From the NCBI GenBank assembly GCA_017480195.1, contig JAFVBE010000040.1:34798-98797 (forward strand): a stretch of 64,000 nucleotides of DNA. The letters run 5' to 3'. Shown in pieces: positions 35,997 through 45,338 of the stretch. The DNA is from Lachnospiraceae bacterium (GTDB taxonomy: Bacteria > Bacillota > Clostridia > Lachnospirales > Lachnospiraceae). Every line of letters begins with the position of its first letter. The first letter of the stretch is position 1. Under the pieces are notes generated by a model that had not been told where the DNA came from, searched no databases, and saw only the letters and a list, made by a program, of their open reading frames with translations. Made by a program: the position numbers and the translations under genes.

Positions 35997-36721
35997 TCGT
36001 CCCAATTGTGATACACGCTTTGGACATCGTCATCCTCGTCGAGCATGTCGAGGATTCGGTTCATCTTCTTGATGTCATCTTCGTTGGTAAGCTCAACATA
36101 GTTCTGTGGTATCATGGTTACTTCTGCTGAAGCCATAGGTATCTTCTCATTCTCAAGCGCTTCTCTTACTGCTGTGAAATCATCAGGAGTTGTTATAATA
36201 TCGTAGCTGTCTTCCTCATCTGAGAAGTCCTCGGCACCTGCATCGAGGGCTAACATCATAAGGTCGTCTGCATCCATATCGCATTCTTCCTTGTCTATGA
36301 TTATCTGTCCCTTCTCATCAAACATAAATGATACACAGCCTGTCGTACCGACATTTCCGCCGCCCTTTGTAAATGCATTTCTTACATTTGAAGCAGTTCT
36401 GTTCTTATTGTCTGTAAGCGCATTTACTATTATGGCTGTTCCGCTTGGGCCATAGCCCTCGTATGTAATCGCAACATAGTTTACTGAATTGGCATCTCCT
36501 GCTGCCTTCTTGATACCTCTTTCTATGGTATCGTTTGGCATATTGTTCGCCTTTGCCTTCGCTATAACATCACGAAGCTTACTGTTGTTAGCCGGATCCG
36601 CTCCGCCTTCCTTTACGGCTACTGCAATCTCTCTACCGATTATGGTAAATATCTTTCCCTTTGCAGCATCATTTTTTTCCTTCTTGTGCTTAATGTTCGC
36701 AAATTTTGAATGTCCTGACAT
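35993..36721 (-). CDS. yebC: YebC/PmpR family transcriptional/translational regulator
   Basis: A 242-residue YebC-type protein; recent work ties the family to relief of ribosome stalling. The start [21 protein letters not shown], then [20 protein letters not shown] and [20 protein letters not shown], are standard. The acidic C-terminus ([25 protein letters not shown]-like [11 protein letters not shown]) is typical. It lies 5 bp downstream of the CBS/CorC gene, so the two are coupled. Confidence 0.96.
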   Translation of the reverse strand: MSGHSKFANIKHKKEKNDAAKGKIFTIIGREIAVAVKEGGADPANNSKLRDVIAKAKANNMPNDTIERGIKKAAGDANSVNYVAITYEGYGPSGTAIIVNALTDNKNRTASNVRNAFTKGGGNVGTTGCVSFMFDEKGQIIIDKEECDMDADDLMMLALDAGAEDFSDEEDSYDIITTPDDFTAVREALENEKIPMASAEVTMIPQNYVELTNEDDIKKMNRILDMLDEDDDVQSVYHNWDE

Positions 36722-36726
36722 ATCCT

Positions 36727-37575
36727 TTACTCCTCACTGTTCTTTGAATTATCTTCTTCTTTTATCTTTTCAACTCTTACAAGACGCACCATCTTGTCAG
36801 ATATTTTAACAGGGATAAATTTATAACCCTGATAAATAATCTCTATCTTTTCATCCTCGACCGGAAGTCTGCCGAGCTTATATAATAAAAATCCGTTAAG
36901 TGTCTCAAAATCCTCATCCGGAAATTCAACTTTAAGCTCATCCGCCACATCATCAAGATTAGCCTCTCCGTTTATCAGATAAGCATCCCTTGATATGCTT
37001 TTGATACTTATTGCATCCTCTTCATCATGCTCATCAAATATATTGCCGACGATTTCCTCTATTATGTCCTCCATCGCCACCAAGCCCTCGGTCTGCCCGT
37101 ATTCATCTATAACTATTGCCATATGTATCTTCTCACTCTGCATTTTCTGCAGCAGCTTGGATATATTGAAGGTCGGATGAATGAATATCGGCTCATCTAA
37201 TATTTCCTTGATATTCTGCTTCGGATTCTCCATATAGGCGGCTATAATATCCTTTAAGTGTACAACTCCGATTATATTGTCTATATCCTCCTCATAAACC
37301 GGATATCTCGAGTAGTTGTTCTCCAAAGAAAACTTAAGTGCCTCCTCAACATCAATCTTATCATCAATTGCTATAATTTTCTGTCTGCTCGTCATTATGT
37401 CTCTAGCATATTTATCTGAGAATTCAAAGATATTGGAAATCATCTCAGCTTCGTTTTCTTCGATAACTCCCTGCTCGTGTCCTTCCTCGAGCATCGAAAG
37501 TATATCTTCCTCTACCTTTTCTTCGTTTACCTTTTTTGAAAATAGTTTCATAAAGCCACCGGGCCCACTTGACAT
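36727..37575 (-). CDS. CBS-pair/CorC_HlyC domain protein lacking the membrane domain
   Basis: A 282-residue hemolysin C-like protein. The order is an acidic helical region ([20 protein letters not shown], normally the end of the DUF21 linker), a CBS pair ([14 protein letters not shown] through [18 protein letters not shown]) and a C-terminal CorC_HlyC domain ([16 protein letters not shown]). The four-helix DUF21 domain of the usual 430-residue proteins is absent; the ATG at 37575 has AGGAG 7 nt upstream, so this looks natural rather than truncated. It may sense nucleotide or Mg for a separate transporter. It is upstream of yebC and downstream of mazF. Confidence 0.88.
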   Translation of the reverse strand: MSSGPGGFMKLFSKKVNEEKVEEDILSMLEEGHEQGVIEENEAEMISNIFEFSDKYARDIMTSRQKIIAIDDKIDVEEALKFSLENNYSRYPVYEEDIDNIIGVVHLKDIIAAYMENPKQNIKEILDEPIFIHPTFNISKLLQKMQSEKIHMAIVIDEYGQTEGLVAMEDIIEEIVGNIFDEHDEEDAISIKSISRDAYLINGEANLDDVADELKVEFPDEDFETLNGFLLYKLGRLPVEDEKIEIIYQGYKFIPVKISDKMVRLVRVEKIKEEDNSKNSEE

Positions 37576-37587
37576 ATCGTATCTCCT

Positions 37588-37929
37588 TTATAATTCTAAA
37601 CTTATTTTAAGTGCTTCGTTTACCCTTCTTATAATATTGTTATCCAGGTGACATACCTTTTCCTTAAGTCTCTGCTTGTCAACAGTTCTTAGTTGTTCTA
37701 AAAGTATAACAGAATCCTTGGCAATATCGCAATACCTTGAATCCAATTCAACATGTGTCGGCAGCTTCGCTTTGTGAAGCTGTGATGTAATTGCAGCTAT
37801 TATCACTGTAGAGCTGTGCTTGTTGCCTGCTTCATTCTGTATAATAAGTACCGGTCTTATACCGCCCTGTTCCGAGCCAACCACTGGTCGAAGATCTGCA
37901 TAATAAATATCTCCTCGCCTGATTATCAA
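37588..37929 (-). CDS. mazF: MazF/EndoA-type mRNA interferase
   Basis: Sequence-specific endoribonuclease toxin. [20 protein letters not shown], then [16 protein letters not shown], is the MazF core; a Thr/Ser-rich strand ([10 protein letters not shown]) and [17 protein letters not shown] follow. I start at the TTG at 37929, giving MIIRRGD, which matches the family N-terminus; a GTG at 37938 touches the GGGAG. It is 113 residues. It lies 117 bp after alr, as ndoA does in Bacillus, but no MazE-like antitoxin frame fits in that gap. An orphan toxin or a distant antitoxin is implied. Confidence 0.92.
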   Translation of the reverse strand: MIIRRGDIYYADLRPVVGSEQGGIRPVLIIQNEAGNKHSSTVIIAAITSQLHKAKLPTHVELDSRYCDIAKDSVILLEQLRTVDKQRLKEKVCHLDNNIIRRVNEALKISLEL

Positions 37930-38046
37930 TTTTCTCACACTCCCATAGTCATTAATTAACTAATCAAAGTATTTCCAATAATCAACCGGTATATTCAATT
38001 CATTTTATCTTTTGTCTGCTTCGCATACTGCTTGCTCGTTATTCGC

Positions 38047-39216
38047 TTATGTTAGGTAATTCACGCAAATATTTTCTTTTCCTTCCTCTGTATAAACTCT
38101 CGGTACTCTCCTTGCCACATTACATACAAGCTCATAATTAAAGCTCGCTGCCGGTGCAGCAACTTCTTCTACTGAGATTTCTGCTTCTCCGTCTTTTCCT
38201 ATAAGTATTACCTCATCGCGAAGACTCACATCAGGAATATCCGTAACATCCACCATTATCTGATCCATACATACTCTTCCGATAATAGGTGCATAATGTC
38301 CTCTTATAATAACTCTTCCGATATTCGACTGCGCTCTCGGATAGCCATCTGCATAACCCACTGTCACGGTGGCAATCTTCGTATCCTTATCTGTCACATA
38401 TGTCCAGCCATAGCTTACTCCCCTGCCTGCAGGCAATGTCTTTATATGTGCAATATGCGCAACAAGCGACATCACAGGTTTTATTATAACAGACTTGTCA
38501 ACCTCCTCTGACGGATATAGACCATATGTAACGATTCCAAGCCTTATCATATCGAATTCGTTGTCCTTTAATTCCATAGTTCCGGCGCTGTTATCTATGT
38601 GCTTTATCTTAAAAGTCATACCCACCTTCTCAAGCTTGGATATAAACCACTTGAATTTTTCCTTCTGCCCGATGGCAGCCTGCTTATCGAATTCGTCCGC
38701 CTTAGCATAATGTGTAAATACACCCTCGATGTCAAGTCCTGCCATGGACTTAAGCTCAACCGCTTCATTTACACCTTCTTCATCTGCCTGAAAACCTATA
38801 CGCGACATGCCCGTGTCAACCTTAATATGTACCTTTGCCCTTACTCCTTTAGCAAGTGCAAGTTCAGACAGCTTTCTACATTCCTCAACATCATAAACTG
38901 CCTGTGTTATATTATATGCAAGAAGTTTGTCATAATTTTCTCTGTCTGTATAACCAATTATCAAAATCGGAGTCTCTATACCTGCATTCCTTAATTCGAT
39001 TGCCTCATCTATAGTTGCCACTCCGTAATAATCCGCAAGGTCTAATGTGCGTCTTGCCACCTCTACTGCTCCATGTCCATAAGCATCTGCTTTTATTACA
39101 AGAAGTACCTTCATATCAGGTTTTACAAGCGACTTCATAGTCTTAACATTATATCTTAAGTTATCAATATTTATCCTTGCATATATCCTGTTATAACCTT
39201 CTTTATCGGTTGACAT
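38047..39216 (-). CDS. alr: Alanine racemase
   Basis: PLP enzyme interconverting L- and D-alanine for peptidoglycan. The PLP lysine is in VIKADAYGHGAVEVAR and the catalytic Tyr in GRGVSYGWTYV; RVCMDQIMVDVTD and VNARRVPRVY-like VARRVPRVY are present. Starting at the Met at 39216 (MSTDKEGYNR) puts AGGAGGAG 3 nt upstream and gives 389 residues. In-frame ATGs at 39246 and 39243 have no site. It lies between nnrD and mazF, a Firmicute gene order. Confidence 0.96.
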   Translation of the reverse strand: MSTDKEGYNRIYARINIDNLRYNVKTMKSLVKPDMKVLLVIKADAYGHGAVEVARRTLDLADYYGVATIDEAIELRNAGIETPILIIGYTDRENYDKLLAYNITQAVYDVEECRKLSELALAKGVRAKVHIKVDTGMSRIGFQADEEGVNEAVELKSMAGLDIEGVFTHYAKADEFDKQAAIGQKEKFKWFISKLEKVGMTFKIKHIDNSAGTMELKDNEFDMIRLGIVTYGLYPSEEVDKSVIIKPVMSLVAHIAHIKTLPAGRGVSYGWTYVTDKDTKIATVTVGYADGYPRAQSNIGRVIIRGHYAPIIGRVCMDQIMVDVTDIPDVSLRDEVILIGKDGEAEISVEEVAAPAASFNYELVCNVARRVPRVYTEEGKENICVNYLT

Positions 39217-39278
39217 AATCTCCTCCTGAATTTTAATATTCATCATTAATTCTTATCTTAGTAAAAATAAACAAATTT

Positions 39279-40790
39279 TTATTCAATGTCATAATCATCT
39301 AATACTTTAGTTATACTTTTCACAATATCAGTGGCTATCATACTGTATCTGCCCTTTTCTACGGAAGCCTCCTGCCCTGCAAGTCCATGCATACATACGC
39401 CAAGCTTAGCCGCTTCGTAAGCCTCCATACCCTGCCCTGCAAGACCTGCCAGCATACCGGACAGTACATCGCCCGAGCCTCCTGTAGCCATACCATTATT
39501 GCCCGTAGTATTAATATATGCCTGTATGCCTCCGTCAGTCACAATAGTTCTTGAATCCTTTAGTACAACCACTACATTATATTCTCTTGCAAATTCTCTT
39601 GCAATATTATATTTGTCCGACTTAATATCACCTGTCTTTATACCTGTTAATCTGGACATCTCCATAAGATGTGGTGTAATTATAATGTCGGCTTTTGATG
39701 CCTTTAGCCATTCCTTATTCTCTGAGATAATATTAAGGGCATCTGCATCTGCTATGATTTTTCCCGTAAAAGTATCTAAAGTAGTTTTTACTATATCCTT
39801 CGCATAATCCTTATTGCCAAGTCCCGGTCCGATAACTATCACATCAGACCATTTTAAAATATCATCTAATGCGAGCTTAACAGACTGCTTATCCGCACTG
39901 TCATAGGTTATAAGCATAGCCTCAGGAAGTCTTGACTGTATAATCTCACGATTTTCTTCTACAGTACATATCTTCACAAGTCCACAGCCCATCCTATAGG
40001 CAGCCTCCGCAGAAAAAAGACAGGCTCCCGCTACATTTTTACTTCCTGCTATAACTCCAATCTTGCCGTAGCTTCCCTTGTGGGTGTCTGCATGGCGTGA
40101 CGGAAGTAATCTATCTATGTCGTCCTCATCATAGGTGTAAAGACAGGGTGATATACTGTCAACCGCCTGCCTCGGTATACCAATGTGTCTGACTATAACA
40201 TTACCGCTATACTCATATCCTTGACCAATCAGCATACCAAACTTCATAAGCTCAAAGGTTATCGTCGTGTCTGCCTTGAAGGCAGTTCCAAGTATTAAGC
40301 CCTTCTTTGAATCAATCCCCGATGGTATATCTATGGCTATCTTATATGCAGATAAAGCATTGATCTGCTGTATAACCTCTGCATGCTTACCCTCTACCCT
40401 ACGGTTAAGTCCTACACCAAATATTCCGTCGAGCATAACATCATAGCCTATGTCCTTTATCTCATCTATGAAATTAACATTTAGCTTATGCGCTATCTCA
40501 TACTGGTTTTTAAAGCCATCACTTTGCTTTTTAACCTCATTTATATGATATACATCAACCTTGTATCCCGCCTCATGAAGCATTCTGGCAACAGCTATTC
40601 CGTCTCCGCCGTTGTTGCCGCTTTCAACGACTACAAGTATTTTTGCATCCGAATTAAAGCTTTCAACTATAAAACTAAATACCTCATATGCTGCTCTCTC
40701 CATAAGCACCATCTGCGGTATCCCAATCGTATTTATGGCATATTCATCAATACGCGCCATCTCACTGCCGTCTGCAATATATCTCATCAT
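39279..40790 (-). CDS. nnrD: Bifunctional NAD(P)H-hydrate epimerase / ADP-dependent dehydratase
   Basis: Repairs hydrated NAD(P)H. The N-terminal YjeF epimerase domain (1-210) has MERAAYEVFSF, VVESGNNGGDGIAVARMLHEA and DIPSGIDSKKG. The C-terminal ribokinase-like dehydratase domain (about 225-503) has HKGSYGKIGVIAGSKNVAGA, VIVIGPGLGN, and TGNNGMATGGSGDVLSGML with the catalytic Asp. It is 503 residues, full length. A second ATG directly follows the first; the GGCAGG site suits the second slightly better. It leads the nnrD-alr-mazF run. Confidence 0.95.
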   Translation of the reverse strand: MMRYIADGSEMARIDEYAINTIGIPQMVLMERAAYEVFSFIVESFNSDAKILVVVESGNNGGDGIAVARMLHEAGYKVDVYHINEVKKQSDGFKNQYEIAHKLNVNFIDEIKDIGYDVMLDGIFGVGLNRRVEGKHAEVIQQINALSAYKIAIDIPSGIDSKKGLILGTAFKADTTITFELMKFGMLIGQGYEYSGNVIVRHIGIPRQAVDSISPCLYTYDEDDIDRLLPSRHADTHKGSYGKIGVIAGSKNVAGACLFSAEAAYRMGCGLVKICTVEENREIIQSRLPEAMLITYDSADKQSVKLALDDILKWSDVIVIGPGLGNKDYAKDIVKTTLDTFTGKIIADADALNIISENKEWLKASKADIIITPHLMEMSRLTGIKTGDIKSDKYNIAREFAREYNVVVVLKDSRTIVTDGGIQAYINTTGNNGMATGGSGDVLSGMLAGLAGQGMEAYEAAKLGVCMHGLAGQEASVEKGRYSMIATDIVKSITKVLDDYDIE

Positions 40791-40871
40791 ATACCTGCCC
40801 TTCGATACTGATTAACTTATATATTATATTACATTTGAGTAAATCCCGCAACGATTTAAGATTAAAAAATA

Positions 40872-40919
40872 TGCCTGACTACAAGCATTAAAAATTATTT
40901 TTATGCTTGTAGTCAGGCA
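40872..40919. terminator. Strong terminator hairpin after the lipoprotein gene
   Basis: A perfect 17-bp stem (40872-40888 with 40903-40919) and a 14-nt AT loop. On the minus strand it is followed by ATTTTTT; on the plus strand by GTTTTTTAT. Confidence 0.88.
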
Positions 40920-40938
40920 GTTTTTTATCTTATATCAT

Positions 40939-42042
40939 TTAAAATGAAAATCCTACAGAAGAACCCTGTTTCCATATATAGCTTGAAACATAATCTATAT
41001 GTGAATCCTGTGTAATCATGTAATCTCTGTCCATATATACAACACTTGTATATTCTTTGCTTGTATCTCCGTCAAAGTCCTCCCATCCAAAAGCATTCCA
41101 TCTGTCTTTCGTATCTCCCGAGAAATCATTAAATCCATATTTACCGTTATATATCGTATCCTCAGTAACGAAAAGATTTGTTGCAAATTTCTTATCACTT
41201 ACCTCTTCAGGGAAGCTTCCGCTTTCAGAATCATATGCAGATAAATCCATCTTATGAAGATTATTGTTTGTACCGTCACCTGTTATATACCATAAGGTAC
41301 TTCCATCTATTACAGGAGCAAGTGAACGTCCTTCTGTAATTTTCTTATCAAATTCTGTAGGAAGATATGTAAGATGGAGTGTTTCTCCATCGGCATCATC
41401 CTGATAGATAACCCATTCTTCATTTATAGGATACGGATAATATACTTCCTTATCCACAAGAATCTTCATGTCATTTCCATCCAAATCCGTAGAAACATAA
41501 TTATTATTTGCATCAGTAAAATAGAGTCTGTCATTATATATAGTAAAGAAATTACAGCCTCCGTCATAAAGAACTTCCTTATCTCCACCTGATTTTGAAA
41601 TCCTTGCTATAGCTGTACTGTCATTATTTGTCTTATCAAAGTAGAAGAAATAAATATAATCATTATATGGTGTAATATAATTCGGATAGACATCCTCTAC
41701 CAAAACAATCTGATTATCTATGGTTATATCACCATTATTATCATTTAAATCCCATACGGAAAGTGAGAATTTACCTCCCTGGTTAATTCCTCTGTAAAGT
41801 TTATCTCCATCTATGGTTATAACGCCCTTTGCCATCATATTCTCCATCTTAAGAGTCTCATCATATGAATAATCAACCTTAAATTTATCCATCTGGTCTT
41901 CCGGCTTCTCCGTAACTTCTGCTTCCGTTGGTTCAACTGTTTCGTCTATCTTATCATTATCCTTATCGCCGCAGGCCGCAAGTGATGCAGCTAACATTAC
42001 AAAACATAACAAGAATGTTATTTTTTTCATTATTTTCTTCAT
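40939..42042 (-). CDS. Lipoprotein with DUF5050-like beta-propeller
   Basis: A secreted lipoprotein of 367 residues. MKKIMKKITFLLCFVMLAA is followed by the lipobox SLAAC (Cys about 24) and an acidic Thr/Glu/Pro linker. The body consists of repeated strands of the type DKLYRGINQ, NDYIYFFYFD, NDRLYFTDANN and GSTLWYITGDG, as in DUF5050/DUF4652 propellers. The start at 42042 is set by GGAGG 5 nt upstream. Function unknown; it may sense or bind a surface ligand. It is next to a second propeller-like lipoprotein, but separated from it by a terminator. Confidence 0.75.
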   Translation of the reverse strand: MKKIMKKITFLLCFVMLAASLAACGDKDNDKIDETVEPTEAEVTEKPEDQMDKFKVDYSYDETLKMENMMAKGVITIDGDKLYRGINQGGKFSLSVWDLNDNNGDITIDNQIVLVEDVYPNYITPYNDYIYFFYFDKTNNDSTAIARISKSGGDKEVLYDGGCNFFTIYNDRLYFTDANNNYVSTDLDGNDMKILVDKEVYYPYPINEEWVIYQDDADGETLHLTYLPTEFDKKITEGRSLAPVIDGSTLWYITGDGTNNNLHKMDLSAYDSESGSFPEEVSDKKFATNLFVTEDTIYNGKYGFNDFSGDTKDRWNAFGWEDFDGDTSKEYTSVVYMDRDYMITQDSHIDYVSSYIWKQGSSVGFSF

Positions 42043-42054
42043 TTTTACCTCCAT

Positions 42055-42087
42055 AAAGGCTCTGTAGTTTTAACCTACAGAGCCTTT
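42055..42087 (-). terminator. Terminator between the two lipoprotein genes
   Basis: A perfect 13-bp stem (AAAGGCTCTGTAG, 42055-42067, with CTACAGAGCCTTT, 42075-42087). It stands just before the ribosome site of the next gene, and its minus-strand T-run is only TTTATGG. Confidence 0.65.
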
Positions 42088-42107
42088 TATATCATAACAT
42101 ATTTATA

Positions 42108-43625
42108 TTAGAATCCCTTAATAGTAAATACTACAGCCTCATCTGCCGACTTATCAGGACGCTCCTCAGTCATAACCGTAAGAAGTGTATCAGCGTCAAG
42201 CATACAGCTTCCGCAGAACCACGGATAACTTGTTCCGAATAAATCGCTGTCCTCAAGTCTTCCTATATAGGAACCACTTGCATCCCAGTATGGTACAGTA
42301 CGCATATTACCGTCCATTGCATAGAATCCATTTGAAGATTCGGCAACAAATGTACAGCTTCCAAGTCCTATACTCTCGGTATCAGCAGTTAATGACCTTA
42401 CATATGAACCGTTTAAGTCATATACAAATATCGTATGTCCGCCATCTCCTTCTGCCGGTGAGCCACATACAAAGATATAATTATCAGTTACATTAATATG
42501 TGCAATAGTATTAACCTCAGGGAAGTTAAGATCTGACAGAGTATAGTTTCCGTCTCCGCTTACTTCCACCTTCTTACAATCAGAACTTGTAAACCATGAT
42601 ACTCCCCATGTTCCCGATGGATGCATTGATACATATTTAATATCCGAATCCTCATAGCTTGTAATAATTTCTCCATCCTTCCACTCGATTAAAGGATTCA
42701 TAAATGCTGAAATCATAAGAGTTCCGTCAGGAGTAACCTGCATCTCTGCATATTCGTCATCCAGATCATAAGTTGTATCATATGTGAGCTCATTTCCATC
42801 ATAATCATATACAAATATTTCATCCTTATCCAAGATATAAACCTTGTCTCCGGTTGTAGCAATTCTGAAATCAAAGGTATCATGTGTGATTAATGGCTCA
42901 TCCATAACAAGCTGATGTCCGTCTATAGTATATGAGCCAATCGAAGCACTTAAATCACCAACATTGATAGGCTCGCCCTCCCAATACCAAGGACCGTCCT
43001 CATTACCTATATCTGTGATATTGAAGCTTATACCGTCAAGCAATTCAGATACAGCAGCATTCTCTATGTCACCAACGACATTTATATATATAGTCTCATT
43101 TGCATTCTCAATTCTTGACATATAATATATACAATCACTGCCCCAATAGGTTGACTCCTTGGAAATAAACTCTGCTCCACCAATATCTGTACGGTCATAT
43201 GCTCCGTTTTCCGCATACTCATACTCATCAAACTCACGATCATACAGCTTATCTCTGAAATCATATGGTGTGGTTACAGATGCCTTAACCTCTACTGAAA
43301 CAAGGTTTTTATCATCATCACCCGGTATTGCAAGTTCTATAGATGAGCTGGTATCTGAATCAGAATAATCTTCTTCCTCATCATAGCTCCATACAGACGA
43401 GTCATAATTAATTGTCCAGAGAGTTGCCTCAATTGTATCTCCCTCTGCAGATGCTTCTGAAGCAGCCTCGGTAGTTTCTTCATCATCATTTTTTGCTTCT
43501 GTTGTATTCTCCTGCACTGCCTCAGTAGTCGTACTTTCCTCCTCTTTACCACAGGCAGTAAGCATGCCCATAGCAAGCGCAAATGTTGATACTACAAGTG
43601 CAGCTTTGTTAAATTTCTTCTTCAT
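42108..43625 (-). CDS. Lipoprotein with acidic linker and propeller-like C-terminus
   Basis: 505 residues. A signal peptide with lipobox MLTAC (Cys about 25) is followed by a Glu/Thr/Ala/Asp-rich linker (26-68). A first domain (70-205, TLWTINYDSSVWSYDEEEDY, ESTYWGSDCIYYMSRI) has a PsbP/Mog1-like strand pattern. A second part (210-505) has repeated WD-type strands (GDKVYILDKDEIFVYDYDG, DNYIFVCGSP, HTIFVYDLNGSYVRSL). No catalytic motif is seen. AGGAGGG precedes the ATG. The DUF4428 gene is 23 bp upstream, so both may be co-transcribed. Confidence 0.7.
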   Translation of the reverse strand: MKKKFNKAALVVSTFALAMGMLTACGKEEESTTTEAVQENTTEAKNDDEETTEAASEASAEGDTIEATLWTINYDSSVWSYDEEEDYSDSDTSSSIELAIPGDDDKNLVSVEVKASVTTPYDFRDKLYDREFDEYEYAENGAYDRTDIGGAEFISKESTYWGSDCIYYMSRIENANETIYINVVGDIENAAVSELLDGISFNITDIGNEDGPWYWEGEPINVGDLSASIGSYTIDGHQLVMDEPLITHDTFDFRIATTGDKVYILDKDEIFVYDYDGNELTYDTTYDLDDEYAEMQVTPDGTLMISAFMNPLIEWKDGEIITSYEDSDIKYVSMHPSGTWGVSWFTSSDCKKVEVSGDGNYTLSDLNFPEVNTIAHINVTDNYIFVCGSPAEGDGGHTIFVYDLNGSYVRSLTADTESIGLGSCTFVAESSNGFYAMDGNMRTVPYWDASGSYIGRLEDSDLFGTSYPWFCGSCMLDADTLLTVMTEERPDKSADEAVVFTIKGF

Positions 43626-43648
43626 TTTATCCCTCCTATTAATCAGCT

Positions 43649-44401
43649 CTATAAATTCTGATATGGTTCAAGCGCAATAGCTGCTCTTCTGTTTAGCTCG
43701 GTACGGTCACCATAGATTGCAACATCGAGACTGTTTATAGCCTCTGCTGCCTTTTCTTCGGCATCCTCATCACCATTTTTTGCAGCCTTCACACCGGCAA
43801 CCATCGCCTTTGTAGCATTAATCTGATTCTTCCAGGTATTACCGATATTTCCAAGTGTCTTTTGAATACCGTAGAGACGATTGAAATAATCAGCCAATTT
43901 CTTAGGCTGCGCAATCGGCGTATAAAAATCACCAAGTCCGGCAGTCTCCTTGAATGCGAAATGTACATACTTCTTATCCTTAGGTGCATCTGTGCCGTCA
44001 GGTAATTTATCTATCTTTTCCTCAGTATAACTTAGCAAATCGCCAAGTCGGTATACACAGGCTTGCGGATAATGCTTGCCAAATACGATAAACTTATATT
44101 TTACCGGTGCTAAAGCAATAAGTCCTAAGTCCTCTATTACGCAGACAGAACCGAACTCTACAGGACGAGCCTTCTTCTTCGCCTTAAATCTCGGAAGAAA
44201 TAAATCATTGAAAATCTTAGTTCCCATCTCCACCTGAGCAATATGTGCATTGACCTCATCAATACGGGAATGCATAAAATCAAAATACCCTTTCATTCCC
44301 TTGCTCTGGCAGTTCTTACGACAGATGTAATTGCCGTCTATTAATTTCTGTGACTGAAACGCATTTATCTCAGCGCCACAGATTGCGCATGTATGTGCCA
44401 T
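43649..44401 (-). CDS. DUF4428-type zinc-finger protein
   Basis: 250 residues. The N-terminus (CAICGAEINAFQSQKLIDGN, then YICRKNC) has CxxC and CxxxC pairs that could bind zinc, matching the DUF4428 module. A central region (RPVEFGSVCVIEDLGLIALAP, then KYKFIVFGKHYPQACVYRLG) resembles a PH-like fold. A C-terminal helical part is rich in Ala/Lys/Asp. There is no signal peptide or membrane segment. Role unknown; it resembles short-C-terminal-domain or PH-like proteins of gut Firmicutes. GGAGG precedes the ATG. Confidence 0.7.
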   Translation of the reverse strand: MAHTCAICGAEINAFQSQKLIDGNYICRKNCQSKGMKGYFDFMHSRIDEVNAHIAQVEMGTKIFNDLFLPRFKAKKKARPVEFGSVCVIEDLGLIALAPVKYKFIVFGKHYPQACVYRLGDLLSYTEEKIDKLPDGTDAPKDKKYVHFAFKETAGLGDFYTPIAQPKKLADYFNRLYGIQKTLGNIGNTWKNQINATKAMVAGVKAAKNGDEDAEEKAAEAINSLDVAIYGDRTELNRRAAIALEPYQNL

Positions 44402-44479
44402 AACAACACCTCCAAATATATATTAATTTACGGTTTACAGATAAATGGTATCACAGAAAATCAGAAATTTTTATCCTAC

Positions 44480-44560
44480 CGGACGGACATATTTTAGGGG
44501 TTATTTTGTCCAAATCGGACATTTTTTGATACCGATTTTGACCAAGTTGGACATTTTTGA
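44480..44560. promoter_or_regulatory. Three 32-bp direct repeats upstream of the LuxR-type regulator
   Basis: GGACAT plus a T-rich tail begins at 44485, 44517 and 44549, exactly 32 bp apart (about three helical turns). The second and third copies extend further: ATTTTGTCCAAATCGGACAT (44503) and ATTTTGACCAAGTTGGACAT (44535), each holding an inverted CCAA-TTGG or TCC-GGA core. They end 80 bp before the regulator start. Confidence 0.65.
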
Positions 44561-44640
44561 CATATATGATTTAAGGTACTTGTGAACAAAAATGCAAAAT
44601 GATATAATGTCCATAAATTATTAAACAAAGGATATATTTT

Positions 44641-45270
44641 ATGACCAATATTATAGTAATTGACGACCATATATTATTACGGGATATGATATGTGACACT
44701 TTAAATAATGAGAAGGATTTTAATGTCGTTGCTACCGCTTCGGATGCGAAGGAATCGCTTGAGCTATGCGAGAGCAAGAAGCCTGACCTTGTTCTTATGG
44801 ATGTATGTACCGAGAATAATTCTAACGGAATTATCTATGGTGGAATTATTAAGGAGAAATATCCTGATATTAAGGTTATTGCAATGACGAGTGTACTTGA
44901 TATTACATTTATTACCGAATCAAAGAAGGCTAATATTGACAGCTTCGTATATAAGAATATCAACAAGGATTCATTAATCAGCACTATAAGAAATACTATG
45001 GACGGCTACTCGCTCTATCCGAATGCAAAGAACAACAAAACCACTCAGAAGAATTTTCTGACGGTACTGTCTGATAAGGAGCTTGAGATTCTTGTTGCGT
45101 ACTGCAGGCTGTTAGACAGGGAGCAGGTTGCCAAGGAAGTAGGTATCTCGGTAAGCACACTTAAGACACATATTGCTTCCATATACCAGAAGACCGGATA
45201 TGATAATCTGACTAAGCTTGCCATATACTGTATATCCAATGGATATATATCACCTAATCTTGAGAACTGA
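44641..45270 (+). CDS. NarL/FixJ-family response regulator
   Basis: 209 residues. The receiver domain has IIVIDDH (acidic pair), phospho-acceptor Asp in DLVLMDVCTENN, Thr in IAMTSV and Lys in FVYKNINKD. The C-terminal LuxR-type helix-turn-helix is LSDKELEILVAYCRLLDREQ then VAKEVGISVSTLKTHIASIY. AAAGGA precedes the ATG. It converges on a histidine kinase and a 7TM sensor gene, which are the likely partners. The 32-bp repeats upstream may be its own operator. Confidence 0.93.
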   Translation: MTNIIVIDDHILLRDMICDTLNNEKDFNVVATASDAKESLELCESKKPDLVLMDVCTENNSNGIIYGGIIKEKYPDIKVIAMTSVLDITFITESKKANIDSFVYKNINKDSLISTIRNTMDGYSLYPNAKNNKTTQKNFLTVLSDKELEILVAYCRLLDREQVAKEVGISVSTLKTHIASIYQKTGYDNLTKLAIYCISNGYISPNLEN

Positions 45271-45286
45271 CAGGATTTCACGACTT

Positions 45287-45338
45287 AAAACACTATTCCG
45301 GAATGTTTACGCTTATTGCGAATTCCGGAATTGTTTTT
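45287..45338 (+). terminator. Regulator-gene terminator overlapping the kinase 3' end
   Basis: ATTCCGGAAT (45295-45304) pairs with the block at 45321-45332, and AAAACA with TGTTTTT extends the stem. It ends in GTTTTT on the plus strand. It covers the last codons of the facing kinase gene (stop at 45293). Confidence 0.6.

Noticed and set aside
44566-44640. Extra small gene before the response regulator
   Set aside because: The gap is short and AT-rich, and frames there lack a ribosome site.
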